Positions 17,909 to 28,046 are shown, numbered from the stretch's first letter. The stretch: 46,053 nucleotides of DNA from an uncultured Bacteroidales bacterium (GCA_947630665.1 CANRID010000017.1:1-46053), one strand, 5' to 3'. The notes: generated from the letters alone by a model not told the origin. A program made the numbers and translations.

Positions 17909-20900
17909 TTATTTGGTATATTGTTCAAGCTCCGGTTCCAGCTCCGAGTTATCCAGATCATGCCATTCCATCGGCTTGAATTTCTCCTGCAAATGTTCGA
18001 AAGTCACGAACATGGCCGGAACAATGAAAATCTGCAGAATCATACCGACCAGCATGCCTCCGATGGCGCCGGTTCCCAGGGTACTGTTTCCGTTGGCGCC
18101 CACTCCCGTGGCGAACATCAAAGGCAGCAGACCGATCACCATTGCCAGAGACGTCATCAGGATAGGACGCAAACGGGCGGCGGCTCCGGCAACGGCCGAA
18201 TCCACGATACTCATTCCCGTCCGGCGTCTTTCCAAAGCGAACTCCGTAATCAAAATGGCGTTCTTGGCCAGCAGCCCTATCAACATGATCAATGCGATCT
18301 GCATGTAAATATTATTTTCCACTCCCATGAACTGGGCGAAAACGAAACTGCCCATCAGACCGGAAGGTACGGACAAAATAACCGTCAACGGAATGATATA
18401 GCTTTCGTACTGGGCGCTCAACAGCAAATACACGAATACAAGGCACAATGCGAAAATAATCGCCGTAGAGCTGCCGCTGGAACGCTGTTCCTCCCTGGTC
18501 ATACCCGAGAACTCGAATCCGTATCCGGTAGGCAGGGTCTGTTCCGCCACTTCCTGAATAGCCCGGATGGCCTGTCCGGAGCTGTATCCGTCCGCAGGAG
18601 AACCGTTTACGCTGATAGCGGTAAACATATTGAAACGTTTGATATTATCCGGACCGTATATTTTATGCAGCGTTATGAATTGGGACAAAGGAGCCATTTC
18701 ATTCCCGTTACGGACCATGATACTATTGAGAGTCTCCGGATTTACCCTGAACCGGGAGTCGGCCTGGATCATGACCCGGTAAAGCTTTCCGAACCGGTTG
18801 AAATTGGAAGCGTACAAACCGCCGTAATACCCTTGCAAAACGGCCAGAAGCGTACTCGGGCTCAAACCGGCGGCCTTGGTTTTGGCCACGTCTATATCTA
18901 CCATATACTGCGGATAGCTCGGGCTGAAAGAGGTACGCGCAGCGGCGATTTCGGGACGCTGATTCAGTTTCTCCAGGAAATTCTGGGCAATCTGATAGAA
19001 TTGATTCAGATCTCCGCCCGTCTTATCCTGCAAATTCAGATCGAAACCGTTGGTTATACTGTATCCCGGAATCATAGGAGGCGCGAACACCAATACACGG
19101 GCATCCTTGATAAGAGCCTGGGCCTGCATATAGAGCGTCCCGACAATAGTATTCAGATCCTGCGTCTTGGATCTTTCGCTCCAGTTTTTCAACTTACACA
19201 GGAAAGTACCGTATGCGCTTCCCTCTCCGGCGATAAAACTGTATCCGGCAATTTCCGTCCGGCTTTTGACGGCGGGATTCGCTCCGATGAGACTATCTAC
19301 TTTAGCCAAAGTCGCCCGCGTTTTTTCCAGAGAAGTGGCCGGCGGCATATCCACAATAACGAAAAACGTTCCGGTATCCTCATTCGGCACCATACCGGTC
19401 GGAGTAACCTTCATCAGACCCACCAAGAGCACGATAGTAGCGGCTACGATAGTGAAAGCCAGCCATCTTTTCCCGATAAGGAGATCGACTCCCTTTTTAT
19501 ATTTTTTCAAAGTCACATCGTAGGCAACATTGAAAGCGGCATGGAACCGTTTGATAAATCCCTTTTTGACGTTGCCGTCTTCTTCCTTGCGATGAGGTTT
19601 GAGGAATATGGCGCACAATGCAGGACTTAAGGTCAAGGCGTTGATGGCCGAAAGGCCTATCGCGATGGCCATTGTAAGTCCGAACTGGCGATAGAACGTA
19701 CCCGAGGTACCCGTCATGAAGCTCACCGGAATAAACACCGCCATCATCACCAAGGTAATGGATACGATGGCGCCGGAAATTTCGTTCATGGCATCCACCG
19801 AGGCCTTCATAGGAGACTTATACCCCTGGTCCAATTTGGCATGGACCGCCTCCACCACCACTATGGCATCGTCCACCACTATGGCGATAGCCAGCACTAA
19901 TGCGCACAAGGTAAGCAGGTTGATACTGAATCCTATCAAATACAGGAAGAAGAAAGTTCCGATCAGCGCCACCGGAATGGCGATGGCGGGAATAAGGGTG
20001 GAACGGAAATCCTGCAGGAAGATGAACACTACCAGAAACACCAGGATGAACGCCTCTACGAGGGTTTTGATGACTTCATGAATGGAAGCGAAGAGGAAAT
20101 CGTTAGAATCCAGCAAGATATCGTATTTCACTCCGGGAGGGAAATCTTTGGAAACCTCCGCCAGAATCTCTTTGATATTATTGATGATTTCGGTGGCGTT
20201 GGAACCGGCCGTCTGGAATACCATGGCGGAGATTCCGGGATGCGCATTGGAACGGGTGCCGAATCCGTAGGAAATACTTCCCATTTCCAGCCGGGCGACA
20301 TCTTTCAGTTTGAGCACTTTCCCGTCGGGAGTAGCCTTAATCACAATATCCTCGAAATCTTCCGGAGTTTGCAGACGCCCTTTATAACGCATAATATACT
20401 GGAAAGACTGATCCCCGTGTTCCCCGAACTGTCCGGGAGCGGCTTCTATATTCTGTTCCGCCAGCACGGCCGTAATATCGCTCGGCATCAGCATATACTG
20501 GGCCATCACATCGGGTTTGAGCCAGATACGCATCGCATAATCGGCTGCCATCACCATGGCGTCTCCTACGCCCGGCACGCGCTGGACCAGAGGAATCACA
20601 TTGATCTTTATATAGTTTTCCAAAAAAACCTCATCGTATTTGTCGTCAGAGCTGTAAACGGAAAATGCAAGCAACATACTGGTCTGCCTCTTGCTGGTGA
20701 TTACCCCCACCCGGGTTACCTCGGAAGGAAGCAACCCCTGTGCCTTGGCCACGCGGTTCTGTACATTGACCGCCGCCATATCGGGATCGGTTCCCTGCTT
20801 AAAATAAACCTCGATACTTGCCTCTCCGGTGTTGGAAGCAGTGGAAGTCATATACATCATATTCTCCACCCCGTTTATTTCCTCCTCCAAAGGGGCGATC

Positions 20901-21085
20901 ACGCTGTTGAGTACTGTCTGGGCATTGGCTCCGGTATAGGAGGTGCTGACGCTGACTGTAGGAGGAGCGATATCCGGATATTGGGTAACGGGCAAAGATA
21001 CCAATCCCAGAATACCGAGAATCACTATAATGATAGAAATTACGGTCGAAAGCACCGGGCGGTGTATAAATCTGTCTAATTTCAT
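17909..21085 (-). CDS. RND multidrug efflux pump, AcrB/MexB type (HAE1)
   Basis: A 1,058-residue inner-membrane proton/drug antiporter. The frame is open to 21130, but the ATG at 21083-21085 gives the standard beginning MKLDRFIHRPVLSTVI, so I use it. Twelve membrane segments are recognisable, with two large periplasmic loops (about 35-335 and 560-870). The proton relay of TM4 is visible as AIAIVVDDAIVVVEAVH (adjacent Asp residues near 407), and the conserved GLSAINALTLSPALCA and LLMSAQYESYIIP-like stretches (here LLLSAQYESYIIP) match the family. Substrates cannot be read from sequence. It lies 144 bases after the adaptor stop, by the start chosen here. Confidence 0.96.
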   Translation of the reverse strand: MKLDRFIHRPVLSTVISIIIVILGILGLVSLPVTQYPDIAPPTVSVSTSYTGANAQTVLNSVIAPLEEEINGVENMMYMTSTASNTGEASIEVYFKQGTDPDMAAVNVQNRVAKAQGLLPSEVTRVGVITSKRQTSMLLAFSVYSSDDKYDEVFLENYIKINVIPLVQRVPGVGDAMVMAADYAMRIWLKPDVMAQYMLMPSDITAVLAEQNIEAAPGQFGEHGDQSFQYIMRYKGRLQTPEDFEDIVIKATPDGKVLKLKDVARLEMGSISYGFGTRSNAHPGISAMVFQTAGSNATEIINNIKEILAEVSKDFPPGVKYDILLDSNDFLFASIHEVIKTLVEAFILVFLVVFIFLQDFRSTLIPAIAIPVALIGTFFFLYLIGFSINLLTLCALVLAIAIVVDDAIVVVEAVHAKLDQGYKSPMKASVDAMNEISGAIVSITLVMMAVFIPVSFMTGTSGTFYRQFGLTMAIAIGLSAINALTLSPALCAIFLKPHRKEEDGNVKKGFIKRFHAAFNVAYDVTLKKYKKGVDLLIGKRWLAFTIVAATIVLLVGLMKVTPTGMVPNEDTGTFFVIVDMPPATSLEKTRATLAKVDSLIGANPAVKSRTEIAGYSFIAGEGSAYGTFLCKLKNWSERSKTQDLNTIVGTLYMQAQALIKDARVLVFAPPMIPGYSITNGFDLNLQDKTGGDLNQFYQIAQNFLEKLNQRPEIAAARTSFSPSYPQYMVDIDVAKTKAAGLSPSTLLAVLQGYYGGLYASNFNRFGKLYRVMIQADSRFRVNPETLNSIMVRNGNEMAPLSQFITLHKIYGPDNIKRFNMFTAISVNGSPADGYSSGQAIRAIQEVAEQTLPTGYGFEFSGMTREEQRSSGSSTAIIFALCLVFVYLLLSAQYESYIIPLTVILSVPSGLMGSFVFAQFMGVENNIYMQIALIMLIGLLAKNAILITEFALERRRTGMSIVDSAVAGAAARLRPILMTSLAMVIGLLPLMFATGVGANGNSTLGTGAIGGMLVGMILQIFIVPAMFVTFEHLQEKFKPMEWHDLDNSELEPELEQYTK

Positions 21086-21229
21086 ACTTTTATCTATTTT
21101 TAAAGCAGCCGGTCCGCATGCTCCCTTCATTTTCCTTGCCGTCTTCCGGCGGATCTTCCGCTGTCATGCCGGCGCCGTTTCTGCCTTTTATTCAAATCTG
21201 GTTATGCTTGTTTCTATCGTCTGCGGAAA

Positions 21230-22423
21230 TTACTTTTTCTCTCCCGACGGAGCGGCTTGTTGCGTGGCTCCGCGGAGTTTGGCTGCCGACTCGGCCGGAG
21301 TAATAGGCTTGATGGCCATGCCGTTGCGTACCGATGTCCCGACACCCTCCACTACAATGCGATCCCCGGGTTTCAGACCGGCCGTTACGATAAACTGCTG
21401 TCCGTCATTAATCGGAAGAATTTCCACCTCCGTAGATTGTACCGTAGAGGAATCCGTCACCATGAAAACGAATCTCTTATCCTGTATTTCATAAGTGGCT
21501 TTCTGCGGAATCACGATAGACGAGTCATTTTTTACCGGAATCATGATAACTCCCGAACTGCCGCTTCTGAGGACCTTATCCGGATTGCTGAAAGCCGCCC
21601 GCACGGTGGCCGCTCCGGTAGTAGGGTCGATAACCCCGCTGATGGTTTCGATACGGCCTGTTTCAGGATAAAGGGTTCCGTCCGCCAGCTTAAGCTGCAC
21701 CTGAGGCATGGTTTCCAATACACCGCTTCCCTGACGGGCCAGATTAAGAATATCCTTTTCGTTCATCGAGAAATATACGTACATCCGGGAAATATCCGAT
21801 ACGGTCGTCAACGGTACCGCCATGCTCGGGCCAACCAGACTACCTACCCTGAAAGGGATCGTCCCCACTACCCCGTCGGACGGGCTGGTGACTTTGGTAT
21901 AGGAAAGGTTTTTCTCCGCATTCACAAGCTGGGCCCGTGCCTGCGCCAGCGCCGCCTCCTGAGAAGCAAGGGCATTTTCAGCCATCTGCATTTCGTATTC
22001 GCTGATAATATTCTTCTCGGCCAGCCGGCGCTTGTTTTCAGCCGTCAGCTTAGCGGTAGACACGTTTGCGCTGGCCACTTCCACTGCGGCACGCGCCACA
22101 TTCACGGCTTCTTCATATTGCACCGGATCGATCTGGAACAATTCCTGTCCTTTCCGCACTACCGACCCTTCATCTACGGACAATTTGGTAATGAATCCGC
22201 CTACATTCGGGCGGATTTCTATATCCTGCCGTCCGCGAATGGTAGCCGGATACGAGCTGCTGAGCTCGGTTGGAACAGTTTCCATGGTCATTACGGCATA
22301 TTCCGGCGCGCCGCCCATCCCCGGGCCCTGTTGGCCGGAATTACAGGCCGAAAGGGCCGCGATCCCCAATGCAATCACAGCAATACGCTGAAACGGTTCT
22401 GTCAAAGATTTCTTTACTTTCAT
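21230..22423 (-). CDS. RND efflux periplasmic adaptor (membrane fusion lipoprotein, AcrA type)
   Basis: A 397-residue adaptor that joins pump and channel. Lipoprotein signal with lipobox L-S-A-C, Cys27 acylated. Then the lipoyl/barrel-sandwich half (IRPNVGGFITKLSVDEGSVVRKG, near 70-92), an alpha-hairpin (about 105-165, alanine-rich EVASANVSTAKLTAENKRRL), the second lipoyl half (SYTKVTSPSDGVVG), a beta-barrel and the membrane-proximal domain. It is the first gene of the minus-strand efflux operon and follows a -7 box at 22490-22497. No TetR- or AraC-type regulator gene is adjacent. Confidence 0.95.
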   Translation of the reverse strand: MKVKKSLTEPFQRIAVIALGIAALSACNSGQQGPGMGGAPEYAVMTMETVPTELSSSYPATIRGRQDIEIRPNVGGFITKLSVDEGSVVRKGQELFQIDPVQYEEAVNVARAAVEVASANVSTAKLTAENKRRLAEKNIISEYEMQMAENALASQEAALAQARAQLVNAEKNLSYTKVTSPSDGVVGTIPFRVGSLVGPSMAVPLTTVSDISRMYVYFSMNEKDILNLARQGSGVLETMPQVQLKLADGTLYPETGRIETISGVIDPTTGAATVRAAFSNPDKVLRSGSSGVIMIPVKNDSSIVIPQKATYEIQDKRFVFMVTDSSTVQSTEVEILPINDGQQFIVTAGLKPGDRIVVEGVGTSVRNGMAIKPITPAESAAKLRGATQQAAPSGEKK

Positions 22424-22489
22424 GTTTTCTATAAATTATTAAAATATTATCTGATATGTCGTTTCGAAAAAACGGTGGTTTTTAGCGTG

Positions 22490-22497
22490 CAAAGGTA
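22490..22497 (-). promoter_or_regulatory. -7 box of the efflux operon promoter
   Basis: Minus strand TACCTTTG, a perfect TAnnTTTG match, with a predicted start about 60 bases before the adaptor ATG. No convincing -33 box. It is back-to-back with the DUF1573 gene promoter. Confidence 0.5.
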
Positions 22498-22520
22498 GTT
22501 AAAATTTATGTCAGTTATTG

Positions 22521-22528
22521 TATATTTG
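22521..22528 (+). promoter_or_regulatory. -7 box of the DUF1573 gene promoter
   Basis: TATATTTG matches TAnnTTTG exactly and lies 19 bases before the ATG at 22548, predicting a leader of about 13 bases. Confidence 0.6.
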
Positions 22529-22547
22529 CAGAAAATTCAAATAAAGA

Positions 22548-23648
22548 ATGAGACCGAATATTTTACGAACCGTCTTCTTTTGCATGGCAACCATACTGTA
22601 CGCTGCCGGCGCCGGGAGTTCCTCCTTCGCGCAGAATACTTCCGCCCAACCGCTGAAATTCAACAAGACTTCCCATAAATTCGGTAAAATAGCCATTTCC
22701 GAAGGGCCTCAGAAATGCACTTTCGAATTCACCAATACCGGCAATAAACCGGTCGTCATAAACAATATAATAACCTCCTGCGGTTGTACGGAACCGGTCT
22801 GGCCCAAAGCACCCATCATGCCGGGAAAAAGCGGAACCATAGAAGTAACCTACCTCAACAATCAGGGACCTTATCCTTTCGACAAGTCCCTTACTGTCTA
22901 TACTTCCGCCAGTTCCAAACCCATTATACTCAGAATCAGCGGAGTGGCATACGAAAAAGAAAAATCCTTCAAAGAGCTCTTTCCGGTAAGGATAGGACCG
23001 TTAGGCATCAAAAACAACCGGTTGAGGCTGGGCCAGATAGAACAGGGCGACTCCAAATCGCAGACCGTAACCGTCGCCAACCTTTCCGGCAAGAAAGTCT
23101 CCCTTGCCTTCACCTCCGCTTCTTCGGGGCTATCCCTGAAAGCGGATCCTGAAACCATAGCTCCCGACGGGTTAAGCGAAATCGTCTATACCGTAAATAC
23201 GGCATCCGGACAGAATTGGGGAAACACGGTTTATACCGTCTGGCCCGTATGCAACGGGATAAAATCCGAGACGCCCTTAGAAATCGAATGTATGATTTTA
23301 GAGCGCACCTCCCATCTGTCCAAAGCGGAAAAAGCAAGCGGTCCCATGGTGCTGGCCAAAAACAGTTCGGTCAATCCGGGAACCGTTTCCAAAGAAAAAC
23401 CTTTAGCCGCGGAATTTCATCTCAGGAATACCGGAGCCAAGGATCTGATTATCCACAAAGCCGATGTCAACGTCCCCGAGATGAAAGTAACCTATCCTCA
23501 AAGCGTAAGGCCGGGAGAAGAATTTACCGTTTCGGCTGTCGTGAATCCGTCGGGATACAAAGGGGAACAGGTATTCACTATTACACTGATCACCAATTCG
23601 CCCATGCGTCCATTAGTGAACCTGTTCATAATAGCGGATATAAAATAA
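22548..23648 (+). CDS. Secreted DUF1573 (HYDIN/ASH-like beta-sandwich) protein
   Basis: A 366-residue exported protein with a signal peptide (about 1-29, ending SSFAQ). Residues 38-130 form a DUF1573 domain with its usual signature: FGKIAISEGPQKCTFEFTN, then NIITSCGCTEPVWPKAPIMPG. Further immunoglobulin-like units follow at about 135-240 and 265-366 (AAEFHLRNTGAKDL, then SVRPGEEFTVSAVVNPSGY), so the protein is built from about three sandwiches. Such proteins are abundant in Bacteroidota and are thought to act in the periplasm or at the surface; no function is established. It has its own promoter and precedes meaB by about 90 bases. Confidence 0.85.
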   Translation: MRPNILRTVFFCMATILYAAGAGSSSFAQNTSAQPLKFNKTSHKFGKIAISEGPQKCTFEFTNTGNKPVVINNIITSCGCTEPVWPKAPIMPGKSGTIEVTYLNNQGPYPFDKSLTVYTSASSKPIILRISGVAYEKEKSFKELFPVRIGPLGIKNNRLRLGQIEQGDSKSQTVTVANLSGKKVSLAFTSASSGLSLKADPETIAPDGLSEIVYTVNTASGQNWGNTVYTVWPVCNGIKSETPLEIECMILERTSHLSKAEKASGPMVLAKNSSVNPGTVSKEKPLAAEFHLRNTGAKDLIIHKADVNVPEMKVTYPQSVRPGEEFTVSAVVNPSGYKGEQVFTITLITNSPMRPLVNLFIIADIK

Positions 23649-23704
23649 CTATGCACCGGAGGATGGAGAAAACGAAGTCCGCTTCGCATCATGCCGGGGC
23701 GAAA

Positions 23705-23712
23705 TACATTTG
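23705..23712 (+). promoter_or_regulatory. -7 box of the meaB promoter
   Basis: TACATTTG, a perfect TAnnTTTG. The predicted start near 23719 lies after the upstream ATGs at 23691 and 23715, so it favours translation from the ATG at 23742. Confidence 0.55.
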
Positions 23713-23741
23713 TAATGAAATTAAAACAGATCAATTATAAT

Positions 23742-24875
23742 ATGAGCATAACTACTGAAGATTGGCCGCCCAAGGGGCATGATAACCACGATACCGCCTT
23801 AGTGGTAAACGATGGCGTGGAACAGCCACCCATCATCAATCCTTATATAAAGAACTTTTTTAAAAAGAAGCCCGCCCTTTTATCCGTAGAGCAATATATG
23901 AAAGGGATTACCGAGGGAAATACCACCATTCTGAGCCAGGCGATCACCTTGGTGGAAAGCGCTCTGCCGGCGCACCGGGAAATCGCCCAGCAGATCATTG
24001 CCGCCTGCCAGGCACATTCCGAAAAGCTGAAATCCATGCGTATCGGAATTACGGGGGTTCCAGGAGCCGGGAAAAGTACCTTTATAGAGGCCTTCGGAGG
24101 ATTGGTAACGGATAAAGGGCATAAACTTGCCGTGCTGGCCATCGATCCGAGCAGCGAAAAAAGCAAAGGCAGTATTCTGGGAGACAAGACCCGGATGGAG
24201 ACGCTTTGCAATAATCCCCGCGTATTTATCCGGCCCAGTCCCAGCGCGGGTTCCTTAGGAGGAGTCGCGCGGAAAACCCGCGAAACCATAATCCTGTGCG
24301 AAGCGGCCGGCTACGATGTCATATTCATCGAGACCGTAGGTGTGGGACAGTCGGAAACGGCCGTGCATTCGATGAGCGATTTTTTCCTGTTGCTGATGCT
24401 TTCCGGAGCGGGAGACGATCTGCAGGGCATCAAACGCGGCATTATGGAAATGAGCGATTTGATCGCCATTACCAAAGCCGATGGAAATAACGTGGAAAAG
24501 GCAGGCATGGCAAAGGCGTTATACGCCAATGCGCTTCATCTTTTCCCTCCTACCGAATCTACCTGGGTACCCACCGCGCTTACCTCCTCCGCCGTTACCC
24601 GCGAGGGCCTGCCCGAGATTCTGGAAAAAATAGAGGAATATTTCGCTTTGGTAAAAGGGAACGGCTACTACGAACACAGACGGCGGGAACAGGCCCGGTA
24701 CTGGATGTACGAAAGTATAAACGAATCGCTGAAAAATAATTTTTACGAAAACCCGCTGATCGAAAAAGCGCTCTCCGAATACGAGAAAGCGGTTTTATCG
24801 GGAAAAATGGAATCTTTCATAGCCGCCGGCCGATTGCTGGAGCTTTACCGCAGGCAGGATAAACAAAACGGATAA
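23742..24875 (+). CDS. meaB: Methylmalonyl-CoA mutase-associated GTPase (ArgK/MeaB family)
   Basis: A 377-residue G3E GTPase that guards methylmalonyl-CoA mutase, gating cobalamin loading and removing damaged cofactor. Motifs: Walker A GVPGAGKST, the switch region LAIDPSSEKSKGSILGDKTRM, the Walker B FIETVGVGQSE, the base-recognition segment ITKADG, and a C-terminal dimerisation arm. An earlier ATG at 23691 exists, but the -7 box at 23705-23712 makes the ATG at 23742 (MSITTEDWPP) more likely; the first about 50 residues are a variable extension. The mutase genes are not in this window. The stop codon is followed at once by the start of the exporter gene. Confidence 0.95.
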   Translation: MSITTEDWPPKGHDNHDTALVVNDGVEQPPIINPYIKNFFKKKPALLSVEQYMKGITEGNTTILSQAITLVESALPAHREIAQQIIAACQAHSEKLKSMRIGITGVPGAGKSTFIEAFGGLVTDKGHKLAVLAIDPSSEKSKGSILGDKTRMETLCNNPRVFIRPSPSAGSLGGVARKTRETIILCEAAGYDVIFIETVGVGQSETAVHSMSDFFLLLMLSGAGDDLQGIKRGIMEMSDLIAITKADGNNVEKAGMAKALYANALHLFPPTESTWVPTALTSSAVTREGLPEILEKIEEYFALVKGNGYYEHRRREQARYWMYESINESLKNNFYENPLIEKALSEYEKAVLSGKMESFIAAGRLLELYRRQDKQNG

Positions 24876-26021
24876 ATGAATATAGAGATATTTATCGAAG
24901 TACTGCGGAACAGCATTTTGATCACGGGCCTGGTACTGATAATGATGTTGATGATCGAATACTTCAACATTCATTCGCAGGGCCGGTGGTTCTATAAATT
25001 GCAAGGCTCCAAACTCAGGCAAATCTTTCTGGGTTCGTTTCTGGGACTCATTCCCGGCTGCATCGGGGGATTTGCGGCGGTTTCCCTGTACACCCACAGG
25101 CTTATCGGGCTGGGCGCCCTGACAGCCATGATGATCTGCTCCTCCGGAGACGAAGCATTCGTCATTCTGGCCATGATTCCGGGAAAAGCCCTGTTGCTAT
25201 TCGGTATTCTGTTCGTCATAGCGGTCATTGCAGGTCTGATCACGGACACTTTCATATTCAAAAAGCCGCAATCGAGTCTGTGTCCCGACAATTATACAGT
25301 CCACACCGGGCATGACCGGGAAATTCCTTCCATCTTCAAGGCGTCGTCTTACCGGGTGATGAAGCATCCTTCTAAAAAAAGGATAGCCATTCTGGCGGGA
25401 ATCGCTGTTTTCATAGCGGCGGTGGCCGGAGGATTTTTAGAACACGAACATGTCCACGGAGAAGAAGGTCATTTGCATGAATACACTTATGAAGAAGCGG
25501 TTACCGACGTGGCCGAATACGGCAGCACGGAGGCCGGTCCGATTCATTTCGATTTTCTCAACGAGCGATGGATCAATCTGATTTTCGCCGGATTAAGCAT
25601 CATTACCCTGCTGTTTACCGCTACGGCGGACGAGCATTTCGTAAAGGAACATTTATGGAATCATGTAATCAGAAAACATCTGCTCTCCATCTTCCTGTGG
25701 ACATTCGGGGCGCTGCTCGTATGCCAGATAGGTATCCGGTATTTAGACGTACAACATTGGATAAACCATAACATGCTTACGGTCATTTTGCTGGCCGTGG
25801 CCATAGGGATCATTCCCGAATCCGGTCCTCATCTGATCTTCATTACCCTGTACGCGCAGGGAGTGCTGCCTTTTTATGTACTTATAGTCAATTCCATCGT
25901 ACAGGACGGACACACTACGCTGCCGCTTTTGGCGGAGAGCAAAGCCAGCTTTCTAAAAGCCAAACTGATCAATATGGCCGTGGGACTGATTGTGGGAATC
26001 GGATGCTGGCTTTTTACATAA
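24876..26021 (+). CDS. Putative 10-TM heavy-metal/manganese exporter (ArsP_2 family)
   Basis: A 381-residue inner-membrane protein with about ten hydrophobic segments. The segment LGSFLGLIPGCIGGFAAVSL followed by LGALTAMMICSSGDEAFV, and a mirrored repeat near the end (AVAIGIIPESGPHLIF, then SIVQDGHTTLPLLAESK), are the signature of the family annotated as putative manganese or arsenic-type exporters. A loop at about 189-202 is strikingly His/Glu-rich (E-H-E-H-V-H-G-E-E-G-H-L-H-E), a likely metal-binding site. The gene begins directly after the meaB stop (no gap), so translation is probably coupled. The exported metal is not established. Confidence 0.75.
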   Translation: MNIEIFIEVLRNSILITGLVLIMMLMIEYFNIHSQGRWFYKLQGSKLRQIFLGSFLGLIPGCIGGFAAVSLYTHRLIGLGALTAMMICSSGDEAFVILAMIPGKALLLFGILFVIAVIAGLITDTFIFKKPQSSLCPDNYTVHTGHDREIPSIFKASSYRVMKHPSKKRIAILAGIAVFIAAVAGGFLEHEHVHGEEGHLHEYTYEEAVTDVAEYGSTEAGPIHFDFLNERWINLIFAGLSIITLLFTATADEHFVKEHLWNHVIRKHLLSIFLWTFGALLVCQIGIRYLDVQHWINHNMLTVILLAVAIGIIPESGPHLIFITLYAQGVLPFYVLIVNSIVQDGHTTLPLLAESKASFLKAKLINMAVGLIVGIGCWLFT

Positions 26022-26030
26022 AAGGAGCAT

Positions 26031-28046
26031 TTATTCTCCGTTCATGGAAATCAGGAATTCATCGTTATCTATGGTTTTCTCCATCCGATCTTTCATAAAT
26101 TCCATGGCTTCCACGCAATTCATATCCGCCAGATGGTTCCGGAGAATCCATATACGATTTATATTTTCCGCCTTATACAGCAGATCGTCCCGACGCGTAC
26201 TGCTTAAAGTAACATCCACGGCAGGGAAAATACGCTTGTTGGAAAGTTTCCGGTCTAACTGAAGCTCCATATTGCCGGTTCCCTTGAATTCCTCAAAGAT
26301 CACTTCGTCCATTTTGGAACCCGTCTCGGTCAGGGCGGTCGCCAGGATGGTAAGGGAGCCTCCGTTCTCTACATTGCGGGCCGCTCCGAAGAAACGTTTC
26401 GGCTTATGCAGCGCATTCGCATCCACACCTCCGCTCAACACCTTACCGGAAGCGGGCTGAACCGTATTGAATGCTCTGGCCAAACGGGTAATGGAATCCA
26501 GCAGAATCACTACGTCATGTCCGCATTCCACCAGACGCTTGGCCTTTTCAAGCACTATATTCGCCACCTTGACATGCCTTTCAGCCGGTTCATCGAATGT
26601 AGAGGCCACCACTTCCGCTTTTACGCTCCGCGCCATATCGGTCACCTCCTCCGGACGCTCGTCAATCAGCAATACGATCATATAGACTTCCGGATGGTTA
26701 TCCGCAATCGCATTTGCGATCTCCTTCAGCAACATGGTCTTTCCCGTCTTAGGCTGCGCCACGATCAATCCCCTCTGACCTTTCCCGATAGGAGTGAACA
26801 GATCCACGATCCGGCAGGAAAGATTATTATGGCCTTTCGAGGTAATATCGAATTTCTCATTCGGGAACAAAGGGGTCAGAAAATCGAACGGAACGCGATC
26901 CCTGATATATTCAGGACTTCTTCCGTTGATCTGGTTTACCTTTACCAAAGGAAAATATTTATCCCCTTCCCTCGGCGGCCTGATTTCTCCGGTAAGAGTA
27001 TCTCCGGTTTTCAATCCGAACAATTTTATCTGGGACTGGGAGACATATATATCGTCCGGCGAATTGAGATAATTATAATCGGAAGAACGCAAGAATCCGT
27101 ATCCGTCCGGCATAATCTCCAGTACTCCGCTCGCTTCTACAATCCCCTCGAACTCTATTTTGGGAACATTCTGTTTCTTTTCCCCGGCTTTAGCGAAAGT
27201 CTTGTCGTCAGTCGTCTGATCGCCGGACTCGCTTTCACGGTTATAGGCCGGCACCGGTTCTTCGCCTGGGGCATCCTGATTCCCGCTTTCCGTATTTACG
27301 GGCGCCACATTATCCGGCACGGATTCCGCTGCAACGGCAGGTTTTTCCTCCCGAGATATACCAGTACTACCGGAGCTTTTTTCGGAATCGGCGGATTCCG
27401 TTCCTTCCGGAGCTTCTTTCGGAGTCTTGTTCTTGCTGCCTTTACGGCGCCCCCTTAATTTAGGTGCCGCTTTCTGCTCCGGCGCATCTTCCGTTTTGGG
27501 CTGCAGCTCTTCCTGGTTGTCTGCCTCCGCGCGAACCGGTATATTGTCGGGACGAACCTCTTTCTTCCGGAATTCGGCAATCTGAGCATCCTCACCGTTA
27601 TTCTGCACGACTCCGGCCGCCGTTTCCTTATTGTCGGCCGTGCGGTTATCCCGGTCACTGTTCAGGCGGGGACGTCCCCGTCTGCCTTTCTGTTTGGGTC
27701 CATTAACGGCATTTCCGTTCTCCTGCGCCCCGGGCGTTTCCGTCCGGCCCCCGTCCGATACTGCAACGGGCGATATCAAAATGTCCGGATTTTCCTTATT
27801 TTCCGTATCAGATTTCCGTTTTCTATTATTCACAGGCACGATCTCCTTTTTGACTCTTACGGAAGAAATACGGGGCCTGCTTTTACGGGGCAACGGTTTG
27901 TCCACCCCCTGAATCGCCTGCTCATCCAATATTTTATATACCAGATCTTCTTTCGTGTATTGTTTGACTTTGGAAATATTCAGTTTTTCCGCAATAGCAA
28001 AAAGTTCCTCCAAACTTTTATTACTTAATTCTATGATGTCGTACAT
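26031..28046 (-). CDS. rho: Transcription termination factor Rho with long disordered insert
   Basis: A 671-residue RNA helicase that ends untranslated transcripts. Order of parts: a Rho_N helical domain (1-45, [20 protein letters not shown]); a low-complexity charged segment (about 46-295) with AT-hook-like RRGRPRLN and [11 protein letters not shown]; the cold-shock RNA-binding domain (about 300-370, [15 protein letters not shown], then the primary-site residues); and the ATPase core with Walker A AQPKTGKT (about 428-436), Walker [17 protein letters not shown] and the Q/R-loops. E. coli Rho is 419 residues; the extra length is the insert, typical of Bacteroidota. Convergent with the exporter gene, 9 bases apart. 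Confidence 0.97.
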   Translation of the reverse strand: MYDIIELSNKSLEELFAIAEKLNISKVKQYTKEDLVYKILDEQAIQGVDKPLPRKSRPRISSVRVKKEIVPVNNRKRKSDTENKENPDILISPVAVSDGGRTETPGAQENGNAVNGPKQKGRRGRPRLNSDRDNRTADNKETAAGVVQNNGEDAQIAEFRKKEVRPDNIPVRAEADNQEELQPKTEDAPEQKAAPKLRGRRKGSKNKTPKEAPEGTESADSEKSSGSTGISREEKPAVAAESVPDNVAPVNTESGNQDAPGEEPVPAYNRESESGDQTTDDKTFAKAGEKKQNVPKIEFEGIVEASGVLEIMPDGYGFLRSSDYNYLNSPDDIYVSQSQIKLFGLKTGDTLTGEIRPPREGDKYFPLVKVNQINGRSPEYIRDRVPFDFLTPLFPNEKFDITSKGHNNLSCRIVDLFTPIGKGQRGLIVAQPKTGKTMLLKEIANAIADNHPEVYMIVLLIDERPEEVTDMARSVKAEVVASTFDEPAERHVKVANIVLEKAKRLVECGHDVVILLDSITRLARAFNTVQPASGKVLSGGVDANALHKPKRFFGAARNVENGGSLTILATALTETGSKMDEVIFEEFKGTGNMELQLDRKLSNKRIFPAVDVTLSSTRRDDLLYKAENINRIWILRNHLADMNCVEAMEFMKDRMEKTIDNDEFLISMNGE

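Noticed and set aside
17887-17961. Upstream extension of the outer-membrane efflux gene
   Set aside because: It would overlap the pump gene and bury the lipoprotein signal, which starts cleanly at 17886.
26010-26045. Possible terminator between the exporter gene and rho
   Set aside because: GGAG and CTCC give only a 4-bp stem around the rho stop; too weak to call although TTTT follows on the minus strand.
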